DNA from: Porites lobata
Lineage: Eukaryota; Cnidaria; Anthozoa; Scleractinia; Poritidae
DNA: 64,000 bases
Direction of reading: 5' to 3'
Assembly: GCA_942486035.1 (NCBI GenBank)
Contig: CALNXK010000021.1
Coordinates: forward strand, 4,022,001 to 4,086,000
The notes beneath the pieces are model-generated. The model was not told the DNA's origin and did no database searches. It worked only from the letters and a program-made list of their open reading frames with translations. The translations under genes and the position numbers were made by a program. Below are positions 22,416 through 33,018 of this stretch, piece after piece (the first letter of the stretch is position 1; each line of letters opens with the position of its first letter).

Positions 22416-22473
22416 ACGGTTTTGCACTTAGCCTCGCTTTGAAACAGAGGCTTGGGGCAACTTCTTTGAAATG
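22416..22473. mobile_element. Right half of the LINE-split MITE
   Basis: TTGCACTTAGCCTCGCTTTG followed by AAACAGAGGCTTGGGGCAAC is the inverted partner of 20573-20675 and matches the right end of the complete copy at 46416-46703. Confidence 0.6.
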
Positions 22474-22482
22474 GCTTATCCA

Positions 22483-23349
22483 TCAGTTCTCTAAACTAAA
22501 TTCGTGAGGACTGTGATGGCCAGAGAGAACATATCTATCGTCATAAAACAGTTTTTGCCAGAAAAAATTCATTATTTTAAAATGAAAGCCGCTTGTACCA
22601 AACTTTTCTAGAAAGAAGAAAACAACTAAGACATCAGAGGAGTAGTGGACTTTTTCTTCTTGCATGAGGCCTTTGGCGTTCATGGAGAATGCTAAAAGAG
22701 AGACCATGAAACGCAAAAGGTTTTCAATAAAAATCATCAAAATTGCCAATTTTGAAAACACGAACAGCGTCCTAGCGGATTTCTTCTTTAACGTGTTGAG
22801 CTGGGTGAAATTCAATATGCAAACAGCTACTGCTCTTAAAACGTTATACAAGGCGTAAGAAATAAGTAGTGGATAATAGAATGTGGTTTGTTCATCAAAG
22901 GTGCCTAAAATACACAATGCCAGATATCTAAACGACGCTGCCAGAAGAAAGAAGCACAGTGACCAAAACTGGGGAAGGTTTTTCAGTTGTAGGACAACTG
23001 CCTCATAACCAGGAAAAGCGGAGATCTTTGGAAGTATTATAATGGCGAGGGTAAGGTGAAGACATACGCAGAGCAAATAGCACAGTTGTAGTTCCGCTGA
23101 ATATTTGAAGGCAGCATTTATATCACACTTGTAGGTGGGGACCTTATGTTTAAAGCACGTGGCCGCGCGAACTAGGTACAAACACATCCCAATCAATTGC
23201 CAGCACAAAAACAGGCTGTAAACCACGGCCAACATTCTTCTCCACAGGCGGTTTCGTGCCTTTTTCTTTCCTTTAAATGTTAGGTTGGGTTCTTCCATAG
23301 ACTCTTTTAAGAGTGGAACTGAAAGATCCGTGGCAGGCTCTGTCACCAT
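22483..23349 (-). CDS. Multipass membrane protein, tandem paralogue B (unrecognised family)
   Basis: An intronless 288-residue coding region starting MVTEPATDLSVPLLKES, preceded by a CCTTTTCAG acceptor that suggests a spliced 5' UTR exon. It shares the five or six hydrophobic segments of paralogue A and most of its sequence. Differences are mainly amino-acid replacing, and it has MEEP extra after residue 17. It keeps what is probably the original C-terminus (GHHSPHEFSLEN). It lies downstream of the orphan Band 7 exon in the opposite orientation, as A does with the parent exon. The function is unknown. Confidence 0.72.
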   Translation of the reverse strand: MVTEPATDLSVPLLKESMEEPNLTFKGKKKARNRLWRRMLAVVYSLFLCWQLIGMCLYLVRAATCFKHKVPTYKCDINAAFKYSAELQLCYLLCVCLHLTLAIIILPKISAFPGYEAVVLQLKNLPQFWSLCFFLLAASFRYLALCILGTFDEQTTFYYPLLISYALYNVLRAVAVCILNFTQLNTLKKKSARTLFVFSKLAILMIFIENLLRFMVSLLAFSMNAKGLMQEEKVHYSSDVLVVFFFLEKFGTSGFHFKIMNFFWQKLFYDDRYVLSGHHSPHEFSLEN

Positions 23350-23924
23350 AGCAACTGAATCTGAAAAGGCGTGCGTAAAACAGACAAGGAATAATTTATA
23401 GATTAATTTTTTAACACATATTTGAGCTTGTCTAGGCAGTAGGTTACGTTACTTTTAAAAGAACGTCACTATACGTTAAATTCAGTCAGTTCCTGTCATT
23501 TCATTGCCATCAATGGAGGCCACTAATTTAATTCTAATTTGGGCAACTTTCGCTGGACAAGGGTAATGCGGACTCCGGGAACGAGGTTGTAGACCCTCAT
23601 TGCCTTTTAAACGGTGGTAACTATCAGGGGCAAAGCTAAAAATTCTCCAGAAGTAGGCACCCAATTTTCCAAATCAACCCTAACCCGTCTCCCAAATTGT
23701 TTCACGCGGGGTTCGTTTCTTATCTGTTTTTTTAGTCCGAGTTACGGTCTTCGCGAGAGGCAAAATAGGGTGAAAACACCGCTTCTTGGTTGAAAAGGAG
23801 CAATGCGAAAGAAGTTAAAGGATAGTTACATAGGTCAATGCACCGTTCTTCAACTGTCCCTTATTTTCCCTCTGTCTCCTGCTTTGTTTCTCTACTTTGT
23901 TTTAATTTATTACTATTATTTTTT

Positions 23925-25505
23925 GGTTTACCGTAAACTGCCACTAATTACCCCCCAACTTATAAGCCTTTCCAGTTAAATGTCAATCTACCTGTAAACG
24001 ACAAACCCCTTACGAAGTCCGGTCCCTACGTTAATAAGCCCTCCTAAGACCCCTTACGAAGATGTATAAGCCCAGGGCTTATAAGCAGCAGTTTACAGCA
24101 TATTTCCGGTTATAAGCCTCCCTCGAATATAAGCCCCTCCATTTATAAGCCCTCCTATAACCCCTTACGAAGATGTATAAGCCCAGGAGTTATAAGAGTC
24201 AGTTTACAGCATATTTCCGGTTATAAGCCCCTCCCTTAATAAGCCCTCCTAAAACCCCTTACGAAGATGTATAAGCCCAGGAGTTATAAGAGTCAGTTTA
24301 CAGCATATTTCCGGTTATAAGTCTCCCTCGGATATAAGCCCCTCCTTAATAAGCCCTCCTAAAACCCCTTACGAAGATGTATAAGGCCAGGGCTTATAAG
24401 CGGCAGTTTACAGCATATTTCCGGTTATAAGCCCCCCTCGGATATAAGTCCATCCGTTAAAAAGCCCTCCTAAAACCCCTTACGAAGATGTATAAGGCCA
24501 GGGCTTATAAGCGGCAGTTTACAGCATATTTCCGGTTATAAGCCTCCCTCGGATATAAGTCCATCCGTTAATAAGCCCTCCTAAAACCCCTTACGAAGAT
24601 GTATAAGCCCAGGAGTTATAAGAGTCAGTTTACAGCATATTTCCGGTTATAAGCCTCCCTCGGATATAAGCCCCTCCCTTAATAAGCCCTCCTAAAACCC
24701 CTTACGAAGATGTATAAGCCCAGGAGTTATAAGAGACAGTTTACAGCATATTTCCGGTTATAAGCCTCCCTCGGATATAAGCCCCTCCATTTATAAGCCC
24801 TCCTATAGCTCCTTACGAAGATGTATAAGCCCAGGGCTTATAAGTGGCAGTTTACAGCATATTTCCGTTATAAGCCTCCCTCGGATATAAGCCCCTCCCT
24901 TAATAAGCCCTCCTAAAACCCCTTAGGGACTTGTCAGAAATTAGCAGGGGGGGAGGGGGGGTAGGAATTTTAAATTTGGGTTCGGAAATGAGGTGACCCA
25001 TCTCTGCAATGGGAGTGAAATTTTCTAACCCTCCCCTTGACCTTGGCCTAAAATATCATAACCCTCCCCCTCTTGTATAAATGATAAAATCTAGTTCTTG
25101 CAATACACTAAGGTGAGTCAGTATTATGAAAGCTCAAAATATATTTCTAATCTGTTCTTTGTAATGCCATATACATACATTTTAGATGACAGCATTAAGA
25201 GTCCGACTCTGATTCTGACAGCTGATCACTCGACTCTCCTATTTCTCCCAGGTTCTTTTTTACAAAAAAAAAGAATTTTTTTTTTCTTCTGTGGGTGAAC
25301 CTCTACATGATCACGCACACATATTTGCATGACCCTCCCCCTTTTAACAGCCTATTTTTCATGACCCCTCCCTTTTCTGCAGTCTCAAAAAGTTGTGACC
25401 CTCGCTCTGTTTCCACCCCCCTCCCCCCCCTGCTAATTTCTGACAAGTCCCTTACGAAGATTTATAAGCCCAGGGGTTATAAGCGGCAGTTTAAGGTAGG
25501 TATCT
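23925..25505. repeat. Satellite array (~111-bp unit, about 9 copies) within a TTATAAGCC-type element
   Basis: The marker CAGTTTACAGCATATTTCCG recurs at about 24090, 24201, 24296, 24404, 24516, 24627, 24738 and 24848, a spacing of 108-112 bp with one short unit. Units contain CCTTACGAAGATGTATAAGC and GGTTATAAGCCTCCCTCGG. The outer ends (ACCGTAAACTGCC near 23932 and GGCAGTTTAAGGTAGG near 25486) are inverted, suggesting a DNA element whose interior expanded in tandem. Single related pieces lie at 30400-30720 and 47928-48065. Confidence 0.85.
24926..25451. mobile_element. 526-bp DNA element inserted into the satellite, TTA target duplication
   Basis: The ends are inverted copies (GGGACTTGTCAGAAATTAGC with following G run; GCTAATTTCTGACAAGTCCC at the right end). 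TTA is duplicated at 24923-24925 and 25452-25454. The satellite reads CCCTTACGAAG elsewhere, so the empty site is known. A 3-bp TTA/TWA target is usual for PIF/Harbinger-type elements. No transposase; the interior is rich in CCCTCCCC-like runs. Confidence 0.85.
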
Positions 25506-25811
25506 TAAGCCCCTTTAACACCAAAGCTTAAACATGTTTAAAAGCTTTTTAGTTAAACATGGTTTAAAATCGTCTCCTTCATATAAGCTGCTTACTGACT
25601 TGAATGGATTGCGAATTAAGTCCGCCCAGCGCAAATTACAAAACATGTTGAATTTGAATCCTGTGTAAAAACCCCGTGTTCCAGTTTTCCATGACTATTT
25701 TTCAATTTTTAAAACCTGGTTTAGTTAAACATGTTTAGTTGGTGTGAATGGGGCATAAGATATTTTTTCAGGTACGCACGCTCGTTAAGGCGCACAGGTA
25801 GCTACTTTTAC

Positions 25812-25930
25812 TAGTATCAGTTTAACATAACATAACATAAAACCTTATTTATACTCGAATTTTAGAGTAGCTAACAAGCTAATATCTTCGAGCTGACACA
25901 GTTTAAATCTCATCAGTTATAATTTCGCAG
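25812..25930 (-). mobile_element. LINE-like 3' tail fragment
   Basis: Read on the minus strand, the stretch ends AAATAAGGTTTTATGTTATG with a TTATG simple repeat, like other LINE tails in the window. Only the end is visible. Confidence 0.35.
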
Positions 25931-26790
25931 GTTTGTGTTTTTCGCGAACTTTCAAAATGGTAGAGTTGCTATTCTTAATAGCTTCAGGTAACCCTTTTGT
26001 AAGTAATTGTTTTGAAGAAGCTTCAGGTCTTCTTGCTTTGAATTTGGTAGTTGCTCTTCAAAACTCTACGTTCATTTCTTCGTTAATCTCGTTATTTGCC
26101 TGCTTAGTAAGTTCATCAGGGCACAAGTATTCATATGCCGAAAGATTTTTTTTTGATTTTATGTCCATTGGCAGATCCGCCGTATCACTAATTTTCATAA
26201 TAATATCATTCACCAAGAAAAACTGTCTCTATCAAAGACTATTACAAAATCATTCTGCTTGTTTACTCTATTGTACTAACCTCTTATTAAGATTGCAAAC
26301 ATGTAGATGGCTAGTGCAAGGTCAAACTGTGTCTTCGCGTTTTTCCAAAAGTATCTTTTTTTTTTCTCCCGAAAATAAAACGGACAAAAATGCTTCCCTC
26401 AGGTTCTATGTTTCAGTTTTTTCGGTGTGTCTGCAACGGGATAAATGTACGGTGAATGATCATGAGCACCAGGGACTTTTGAATTAATCAGTCTACGTTT
26501 AGCGAGTATTTAGCTGATATTTGAGTTTCGACAAGCTATCATGTTAGCGGCAGTGACTATGAAAACAGGTGATCAACTTATCAGCTGTTCTTTTTCCTAT
26601 TTAATTTTCCCTTTCAAACAGCCAAATACAGATAACATGTTTTCCCATACACATAAAGTATTTCCCCATACACATACAGTAAAATATTTCCCCTTCATGG
26701 TTTGCACATGCACTGAGGTGGAAGTTGCAGCGGCATATATGGATAATTCGTCACCTGTTGGCGGTAAAAGTGAAACAAATCGTTTCCAAT

Positions 26791-28660
26791 AAAATGACAC
26801 AATAACAAAAACAAAGAAAATATTCCTTTAAGAAACAGCACGACAGTTAGAAAGAACAGTTATCAGTGAGCTTGGCACGAACAAGATCTTTTACTAGAAA
26901 CTTTTCCAATATATATATAGTAAAAACCCGCTTGTAAGAACCTAAATTTCAGCAAGTCTGGCAAAATTGTATTTTGGTCATTGGCAATTTATATATTCCG
27001 GCTTTCCTTCCTTCTTTCCACCAGTTACTGTGTTTCGTTTGCAAAGGATAATTCCAGGGTTTCCCCCATCTCTCGATCTGCACCGCGGGGTACTCCGGAA
27101 CCTGTGTCTTTTAATAAGACTCTCGATCTGTTCCGGAAGACAAAAAGAGATGAATTTGAGACTTCGCTCTAGATTCTAATGGTAAAAATAGGAATCCTGT
27201 TCCAAACAATAAACAACAAAAATGTTCACATTATTATTGTCAGGGGAGCGTAGTTTCGCACCTAACCTTGATCCAGAATAATTGCGTATATATTTATGGT
27301 AAAAAATTGTTCCTGTTCCAGGGTAAAACTGAAGAAAGATGTGGTTACATCTCTTCCAGGGAAAAAGTGTGATTTTAATACCCTGTTTCAGAGTGAGAGA
27401 GGCAAATAGCGTTCCCTGCTGGGCGGTTCATACCGGTATGGTCCATGATTATTTTATGGTGCGTATATCATTAGTTAGATGTTATCATTACTTAAATGTA
27501 AATGACCTTTACTGTAAATGGACCGATACCTCCATATGGGGAGTAAGGCACAATAAAGATACTGTTACTGTTATATGGGAGAACCCCCCTAGCTCGCCAA
27601 ACCAGTATCTTTCTCGATTTACTACTGAGCCTGCGTGGCAGGTTCGAAATGGAAAGGGAAGGACATTTCGAGCCCAAATTCCCTTTCTCTTCCCTTTCGA
27701 ACGTTAAGCTATCACATACTAAGCAAACAACACAACTAATCTTTTAAACCTTGTCCTTATCAGTACTTTCGGAAGTTTGTGTTTTTCTGAACTTTATGAT
27801 AGAGGGTTTATTAACACTGCAGCTGCCCTTTTTTGTAATTAACAGTTTTGAACAAACTTGAAGTTTGAGATGGAACTGAAGGCGGGTCGCGCTGTGAGAT
27901 AAACGACGCCCATGAGAGAGGAGGCACTAATTCCCTTGCCGTATATTTCATGCTGCTGAAAAATTCTCCGCAATTGCTTTAACTCGTGGTGAGTTCTTCA
28001 AGGCACAGGTGTCCGTACGAAGAGGAAGGCTTAGGTTTTAGATCGATGAAGATCAGGCTTGACACCAGTTCACATAACAATACGGCAATCATCAGAAAAA
28101 TCATGTCCTATACTAAGATATTTACCCTATGCAATTAATAGTTTTGATTCCGGCTCGTCCATTAGCCTGTGTTCAGACCCCCCTCCCTTCAGGAAAAATC
28201 GGAGACATCAGCTTAACCATCCTTTGTTGCGCACGTGCCTTACTTTCATAACGTCTTTACACGCGACATTTAGTGGGTTGCAGTAGTTAGTTAAAGGTAC
28301 TAAGGCGTTTTCCCTTACTCTTACTACCAGAACTCGCAATAAAAGTCTTAGTGTTGACGGCAATTTACAGCTGCATGTATTAGCCTTGTCAGAACTCATT
28401 GACGGTTGGGCTTACTATTCCACCCGTCAAGTAAAAGGTCCCAGATATTAAACTTGAAAAACCCAGCCAACTCAGTCCATCGGCTCCAGATCTTACAAGG
28501 AGGTGCATAAAAGATACAATTCCTCACTCAGTCCCAGAGTAATAAATGCTTTGTTCCAAATGGCATTGTTCTAAACACCGCTACTGCACTCTAATAAATT
28601 CCTTATTCAACAAATAGTTTGATTAAGCAGTTTTTAAGTGCATGTGTGATGTAGAACTGA
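26791..28660. other. Gene-free stretch with a third fragment of the duplicated flank
   Basis: 27440-27566 carries a LINE-type 3' end (GGGGAGTAAGGCACAATAAA) like 16560-16610. 27770-27990 is similar to the unit-1 flank at 14166-14300 and 16830-16900 (GTTTGTGTTTTTCTGAACTT; GACGCCCATGAGAGAGGA) but lacks the LINE there. 27595-27710 has CCTGCGTGGCAGGTTCGAAA-type repeats. No gene is supported. Confidence 0.5.
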
Positions 28661-30396
28661 TAGTGGAACCCGGTTAATATGGACACCGAGGGGACATCTG
28701 TCCGTATTATCCGGGTGTCCGTATTAAAGGGGCTCTCAGAAAAATCGTCGCGGACACATGAATTATTAGAGACCTTTAGATTCGAGAACGACAGTACGAG
28801 GACGAGATTTAACTTAACGTTTTTTCTCGTATTCTCCAAAAATAGACACCCCGGAAAGCTTCGTTTTTCATTAGAAAAGATAGCACTGTTATCTATATTA
28901 AAGGAGGTTAAGCCCTCTCTCGTGCGCAAAATGATAAAACTTCCAGCATTTGATAACTCGTTTCCGTCATTACGACATTCTTGCTAAAACTCGTAGTAGA
29001 ATGACGACGGCTTCCAAGTTTTTCCGCCAAAATGACGCTGCTTCACGCGCGCGCACTACTTAGTACTGAGGAAATCTCGTCCTCTTAGTCGAACTCATCT
29101 TAGAATCTGAAGCTTTCTATTGATATTTAAGACTAAAACAGACAAAAAGGAGGAACGTTAGGACCAAACATTGCAGAATAAAGCGAGGGAAGCCAAACTT
29201 GTGTAATAGGAGGCAGAAAACTCTGTTTAAGGGCGTCACAGCAATACAAGGGTCCGGGGGGGTACTTCCTTATAAGAGGCTAATGGGGATGTGCCGCTGG
29301 ATGGGGTTCCATTATCACGACTGGATTGACTATAATGGGGTAGCATTTTCAATAGAGTTACTAGAATGGGGTCGCACATTTTCTGATTTTTGGGGTAAGA
29401 CAGTTCTCCATATTTACGGTTAGGAAACGTACCAGAATTTTTGTACCGTAAGTGAAAAGTTAAGTGTTCTTAATTCAATATAAGGTAGATACATAAATAG
29501 AAAGTGACTAAGGCGGAATCTCGAAAATTACACATTTGCCCAAAAGTGACTAAGATGGGGTCTATAATTGGCCACAGAACAGCCTATAATGGGGTAGGGG
29601 CTCTGAGAGGCCAGCAGAACATACCCAGCAAAATTAAAAAGAGTAAGACCCCGGGACAAGGGTGAAACACAGGAAGAACAGGGAGTCACATTTGATAGAT
29701 AAAGCCATGACTCTTGAACCTCATGGCCTAAACCGCCGTGACGAATTATTGTAATCCATATCCTTAGTATTTTTCCTTTCCAGTTTTTGTGTTGTACGTC
29801 ATTTCCGCCTCTCTCTTTTACACGATTTTTATTGCGACATTCTTCATCTATATAATATTCTGATTCCTACATAAGTTCAGTAACATCTGTAAACGTGAAG
29901 ATGGCTGGTAAAACCAGCCGAAATATTGTTATGAAAAAACAATACACGCTGTTCTGAATCAGCTTTGCAGTAGTCTTTGGACTTCTCGTTCTTGATTCTT
30001 TATATTTTGGCTGATTAGATCTCTTTTCTAGAGATCCAACGTTTACAACTAGCAGGATCCTCGTCCACGGTTTTTGCAGTTAATTTATCCTTTATTATTC
30101 AAAAGTGTTACTCTTTTTTGAAATCTGTCATTTACTGTACAATTTCTACAATTAGCTCATGATTGTGAAAATGAAAATAGGCAGTGCGCAGATAACTGGT
30201 TTCCGTAACGCGGGGTTGACGAGATATGAGAGTTTTTGACTCGGGACACGGAGAAAAGCTCGCTGCCCGTATTAACCGGTGTCCTTATAAAGTGGGTTAA
30301 TTTTATAGAAAACGTATGAGCTTTCAGTCGGGACAAACGAAACTGTCCGTTAGTTATATACTTAATACGGGCGTCAGTAGAGCGGGGATTCACTGT
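28661..30396. mobile_element. Possible composite TA-type element
   Basis: The left end (AGTGGAACCCGGTTAATATG) and the right end read inward (CAGTGAATCCCCGCTC) resemble the inverted ends of the GTCCGTATTAA element family seen at 16678 and 43202. Between them lies the separate repeat at 29254-29651. The two ends may belong to one 1.7-kb element or to two fragments. Confidence 0.3.
29254..29651. mobile_element. ~400-bp MITE, copy 1 of 2
   Basis: The segment matches 57566-57978 along its length (CTTCCTTATAAGAGGCTAAT; AAAAGTGACTAAGATGGGGT; GGGGTAGGGGCTCTG; ACATACCCAGCAAAA). The ends form imperfect inverted repeats beginning GGGGGGGTACTT. The small frames inside are not conserved between copies. 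Confidence 0.65.
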
Positions 30397-30399
30397 ACC

Positions 30400-30720
30400 A
30401 TAAACTACCGCTTTTAAGTCCTGGGCTTCTAAATCTTAGTAGGAGTTTTAGGAGGGCTTATAAAATAAATGGAGGGGCTTATTATATCCGAGGGGGCTTA
30501 TAACCGGATTATAAAAGGTGCTTCGAAACAGGCTATAGTAGTGCTGATCAAAATACGTTTTACATTGATTGGTTTTTAATTAAGGTTTAAAACATCATAA
30601 TAAATCAAATTCATTTCAATACATGTATCCAGGGGGGGGGGGGGGGGCTTATAATTGGATGTACTTTTTGCTTACAGGTTCCTGTAACTGGGGGCTTATA
30701 AGTGGGGGAGCGACGTAATG
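30400..30720. mobile_element. Single-unit relative of the TTATAAGCC satellite element
   Basis: Contains ACCATAAACTACCGC, GGAGGGCTTATAAAATAAAT, CCGAGGGGGCTTATAACCGG and GGGGCTTATAAGTGGGGG, the modules of 23925-25505 in inverted orientation, without tandem expansion. A run of 16 G lies at 30632-30647. Confidence 0.55.
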
Positions 30721-31040
30721 AAGTTTTGAGAGAATTCAAACATTTAGCTAGAAACAGTCTTGGCGAGAACCACGGTTTTTGCCAGAAAAAAAGGAATGCA
30801 GGAAACGGAGATCAGGCCTGGCCTTGCTCTTTCACAATTTGTTACAATTTTTGTACTGGTTTAATGTTTGCTTCGTTTTAAAGAATGCAACTACTCTAAA
30901 TTATAGACAAATTCCAAGTATAGTAACAGAATCGCAGTCAGTGTCCGACTGTCGCCCAACTGCAAAAAACCCACGTCTCGCGCGCACGCACGTTATCGCG
31001 GGCGTGTTTTTTGACCTAATTTCCGTTCTGGGATCATGTC

Positions 31041-32345
31041 TTAACTTCTAAAATTATGTATCAGCCCAAAAACTGAACCAAGCAAGGAGAAGATAGCAAT
31101 AGTCAAGGTTATTTGAATCTTGAAAAGACGAAATCCGTAGCCACGTCTCCTACTTTGTTGAAGAAACAATTCTAGATCAAGTCGGGAATGGAAAGTTTCG
31201 CCCGGCAAGAAATCGAGTCTGTCATTCAAGTCTTGCACAAGGGTTGATTCGTGCCAGGTCACGTAACTCGCAGAAAGAAACGGGAAGAAAAACTTGTAGA
31301 GCACAACTAGGGTACCGCAAATCTGAGCCATGTATTCGTAGACAAAGTGAAGCTGTCGCGCAGCCTCCAACCACTCAAAAATGTTCGCTAATAAAACTAC
31401 AACATAGAATAACATGTGGATGAGAAACCAAATACGTATCGTATTGACCCGTTCTGCTATTTGCTGTCGCAATTCTTGGTGTATTACCAATGTATCAGTG
31501 ATAGTCCCAGTGCATGTAGATATCCGTCTGTACCCTTTATCGATGTCATTTGCCATGACAAGGCATAAGGAGAAGAAAACAGAGCAAACAGCAACGGACG
31601 AATACATGCCCCAGTATATGGAAGACGCCAAGGTATAGAAAACTGCATTGCATGCTAGTGGGTGTCGGCAATCCTCCAAAATAGTTGCTTTTATGTTGAC
31701 CAAATCAAAAATGACCTGATAATAGGCATCGCCAAAGAGAATCCATGATACTAGGAAAAACCCAGTGAAGAGAGCTACATTGATAGCGCGGTTTTGGCGT
31801 CCGCGTAAATCCCTCATCCACTCTTGCGATTGGTATCTAAAGTAATAAAGAGCTAGGACGTACGACACGAAACCACTTATCCACAGCGATGAAAGAAGCA
31901 TCTTTGATCCTATGTGATAGTTTCGATGGTCTTGGGTCAGCGTGAAATACAAATGTGCTCCAACTCCGAACAGCAGGAGAAACACAGGGACAAACGTAAG
32001 CGGCCATATCGACTTCCTCTTCACTGGCAGCCAGAAACCCAAAAAAGCTATCGCTAAAAAACAAGTCAGAGGCCATTGAGAATCAAAGATAAATTTAGTC
32101 TTCGAACAAGTTGTGCTCAGTGCGTAGTACAACCAACTTGATCTATGCTCTGTACAACCAAAAGCGATGTTCTGTAGAGGAAGGTCCGTGATGGTCTCTC
32201 CAGATTCCTTTGGCGCAGGCCATTGTGTTGGATGGCTCATTTCTCCACTGGCTATATTTGGGTCCAGATGGTCTGTTCCCTCATTTATTGATGGGTTTTG
32301 TTGACCCACAAAAGGAAGCAAAGGACCTGTCTCTGATTCCCCCAT
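31041..32345 (-). CDS. Multipass (7-8 TM) membrane protein, receptor-like
   Basis: An intronless 434-residue coding region with a polar N-terminus of about 85 residues (start MGESETGPLLPFVG). Hydrophobic segments lie at about 90-107, 112-134, 148-170, 185-213, 228-263, 301-325, 333-360 and 405-431. A polar loop of about 40 residues (WHESTLVQDLNDRLDFLPGE) precedes the last segment, which ends GSVFGLIHNF. A long intracellular N-terminus and a conserved last segment near the C-terminus recall the gustatory-receptor-like (GRL) group of the insect chemoreceptor superfamily, known in cnidarians, but the diagnostic TYhhhhhQF motif is not clear. It could equally be another uncharacterised polytopic family. 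No sequence similarity to the 12.8/22.5-kb pair is evident to me. Confidence 0.78.
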   Translation of the reverse strand: MGESETGPLLPFVGQQNPSINEGTDHLDPNIASGEMSHPTQWPAPKESGETITDLPLQNIAFGCTEHRSSWLYYALSTTCSKTKFIFDSQWPLTCFLAIAFLGFWLPVKRKSIWPLTFVPVFLLLFGVGAHLYFTLTQDHRNYHIGSKMLLSSLWISGFVSYVLALYYFRYQSQEWMRDLRGRQNRAINVALFTGFFLVSWILFGDAYYQVIFDLVNIKATILEDCRHPLACNAVFYTLASSIYWGMYSSVAVCSVFFSLCLVMANDIDKGYRRISTCTGTITDTLVIHQELRQQIAERVNTIRIWFLIHMLFYVVVLLANIFEWLEAARQLHFVYEYMAQICGTLVVLYKFFFPFLSASYVTWHESTLVQDLNDRLDFLPGETFHSRLDLELFLQQSRRRGYGFRLFKIQITLTIAIFSLLGSVFGLIHNFRS

Positions 32346-32529
32346 GTTTTGAATCTGTTTTTCTGGAGAACTCCTGGTGTAAATCTAGGCAGTTCTTCTG
32401 CGAAGACGTTCACCGTGTACATAATAGTACATAATAGTGGGCAAGACCGCATGACGTTTTTCGTATTGCAGGCTCAACCTGGTCTCGGTCGTTGTTATCT
32501 GCAAGTGGGTAACGACACAGAGATGGATT

Positions 32530-32715
32530 TGGCTCCTTGCTAGCCTGCGTAGCATGGCGGTTTTGTCGAGCCGGGCGCACGAGCTGCAAAGCCGCGAGAA
32601 AAATAAAATTTTTCTCTCTCCCCGCCGCGTGTCGCCTTTTCTCGCGTGGAGTGATTTTCACGCGCGCTCGCGTTTCGCTCGCTCTACTATCCCTGAGGAA
32701 AAATAGGGGATTTTC
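32530..32715. repeat. GC-rich repeat with GCGCGCTCGCGTTTCGCTCG module
   Basis: The block TTTCACGCGCGCTCGCGTTT followed by CGCTCGCTCTACTATCCCTG recurs in both orientations at 46790-46930, where it forms a complete foldback. Here only one arm is evident, preceded by CCGCCGCGTGTCGCC. It lies in the 670 bp between the 434-residue gene and HPD, which otherwise holds the small MITE at 32789. Confidence 0.55.
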
Positions 32716-32788
32716 ACGTTACGTCATCGCCGCCATACTGGTGGACGGTAAACAAAAGATCGCTCATTAGCTCGCCTTGTTTGTCCAC

Positions 32789-32857
32789 TAGCCTCCCACG
32801 CAGACGTTTACGGGTTCGTCACGCAATCTTTACAAAGAACGTTTGCGTGGGAGGCTA
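32789..32857. mobile_element. 69-bp TAGCC...GGCTA MITE
   Basis: The ends TAGCCTCCCACGCAGACG and its inverted copy CGTTTGCGTGGGAGGCTA bound 69 bp. The flanks TTTGTCCAC and TTTGTCAGT share six of nine bases, a decayed 9-bp target duplication. See 48630-48791, 51219-51286, 55585-55721 and 59670-59711. Confidence 0.6.
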
Positions 32858-33018
32858 TTTGTCAGTCCATCAGCATTTGTTCATTTCACCACTGTTATTT
32901 GTGTCTCCCGAGATTGCATGAAAACCACCTATAGTGGGTAAGGTTTTATTAGCCTGCGAACAGCAGACGTATTTCCAGTCGAGTCGTCGCGTCTCTCCCT
33001 TTCAGAAAAAAAATCGCC

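Larger units (their letters stand above)
18463..26790. repeat. Tandem segmental duplication, unit 2
   Basis: Second copy of the segment described at 9769-18462. It starts inside Band 7 intron 3, so it lacks exons 1-3, and runs to GTTGGCGGTAAAAGTGAAA near 26757-26776. Unit-2-only insertions are the nested LINE/DNA element at 20676-22415 and the satellite-bearing element at 23925-25505. Confidence 0.75.

Noticed and set aside
25933..26487. 184-codon plus-strand frame
   Set aside because: It opens with a non-ATG codon, has no recognisable domain, and the homologous flanks at 14.2 and 27.8 kb are not open in this frame.
26981..27172. Small frame ending RKTKRDEFETSL
   Set aside because: The end looks somewhat protein-like, but there is no start context, no splice partner and no recognisable family.
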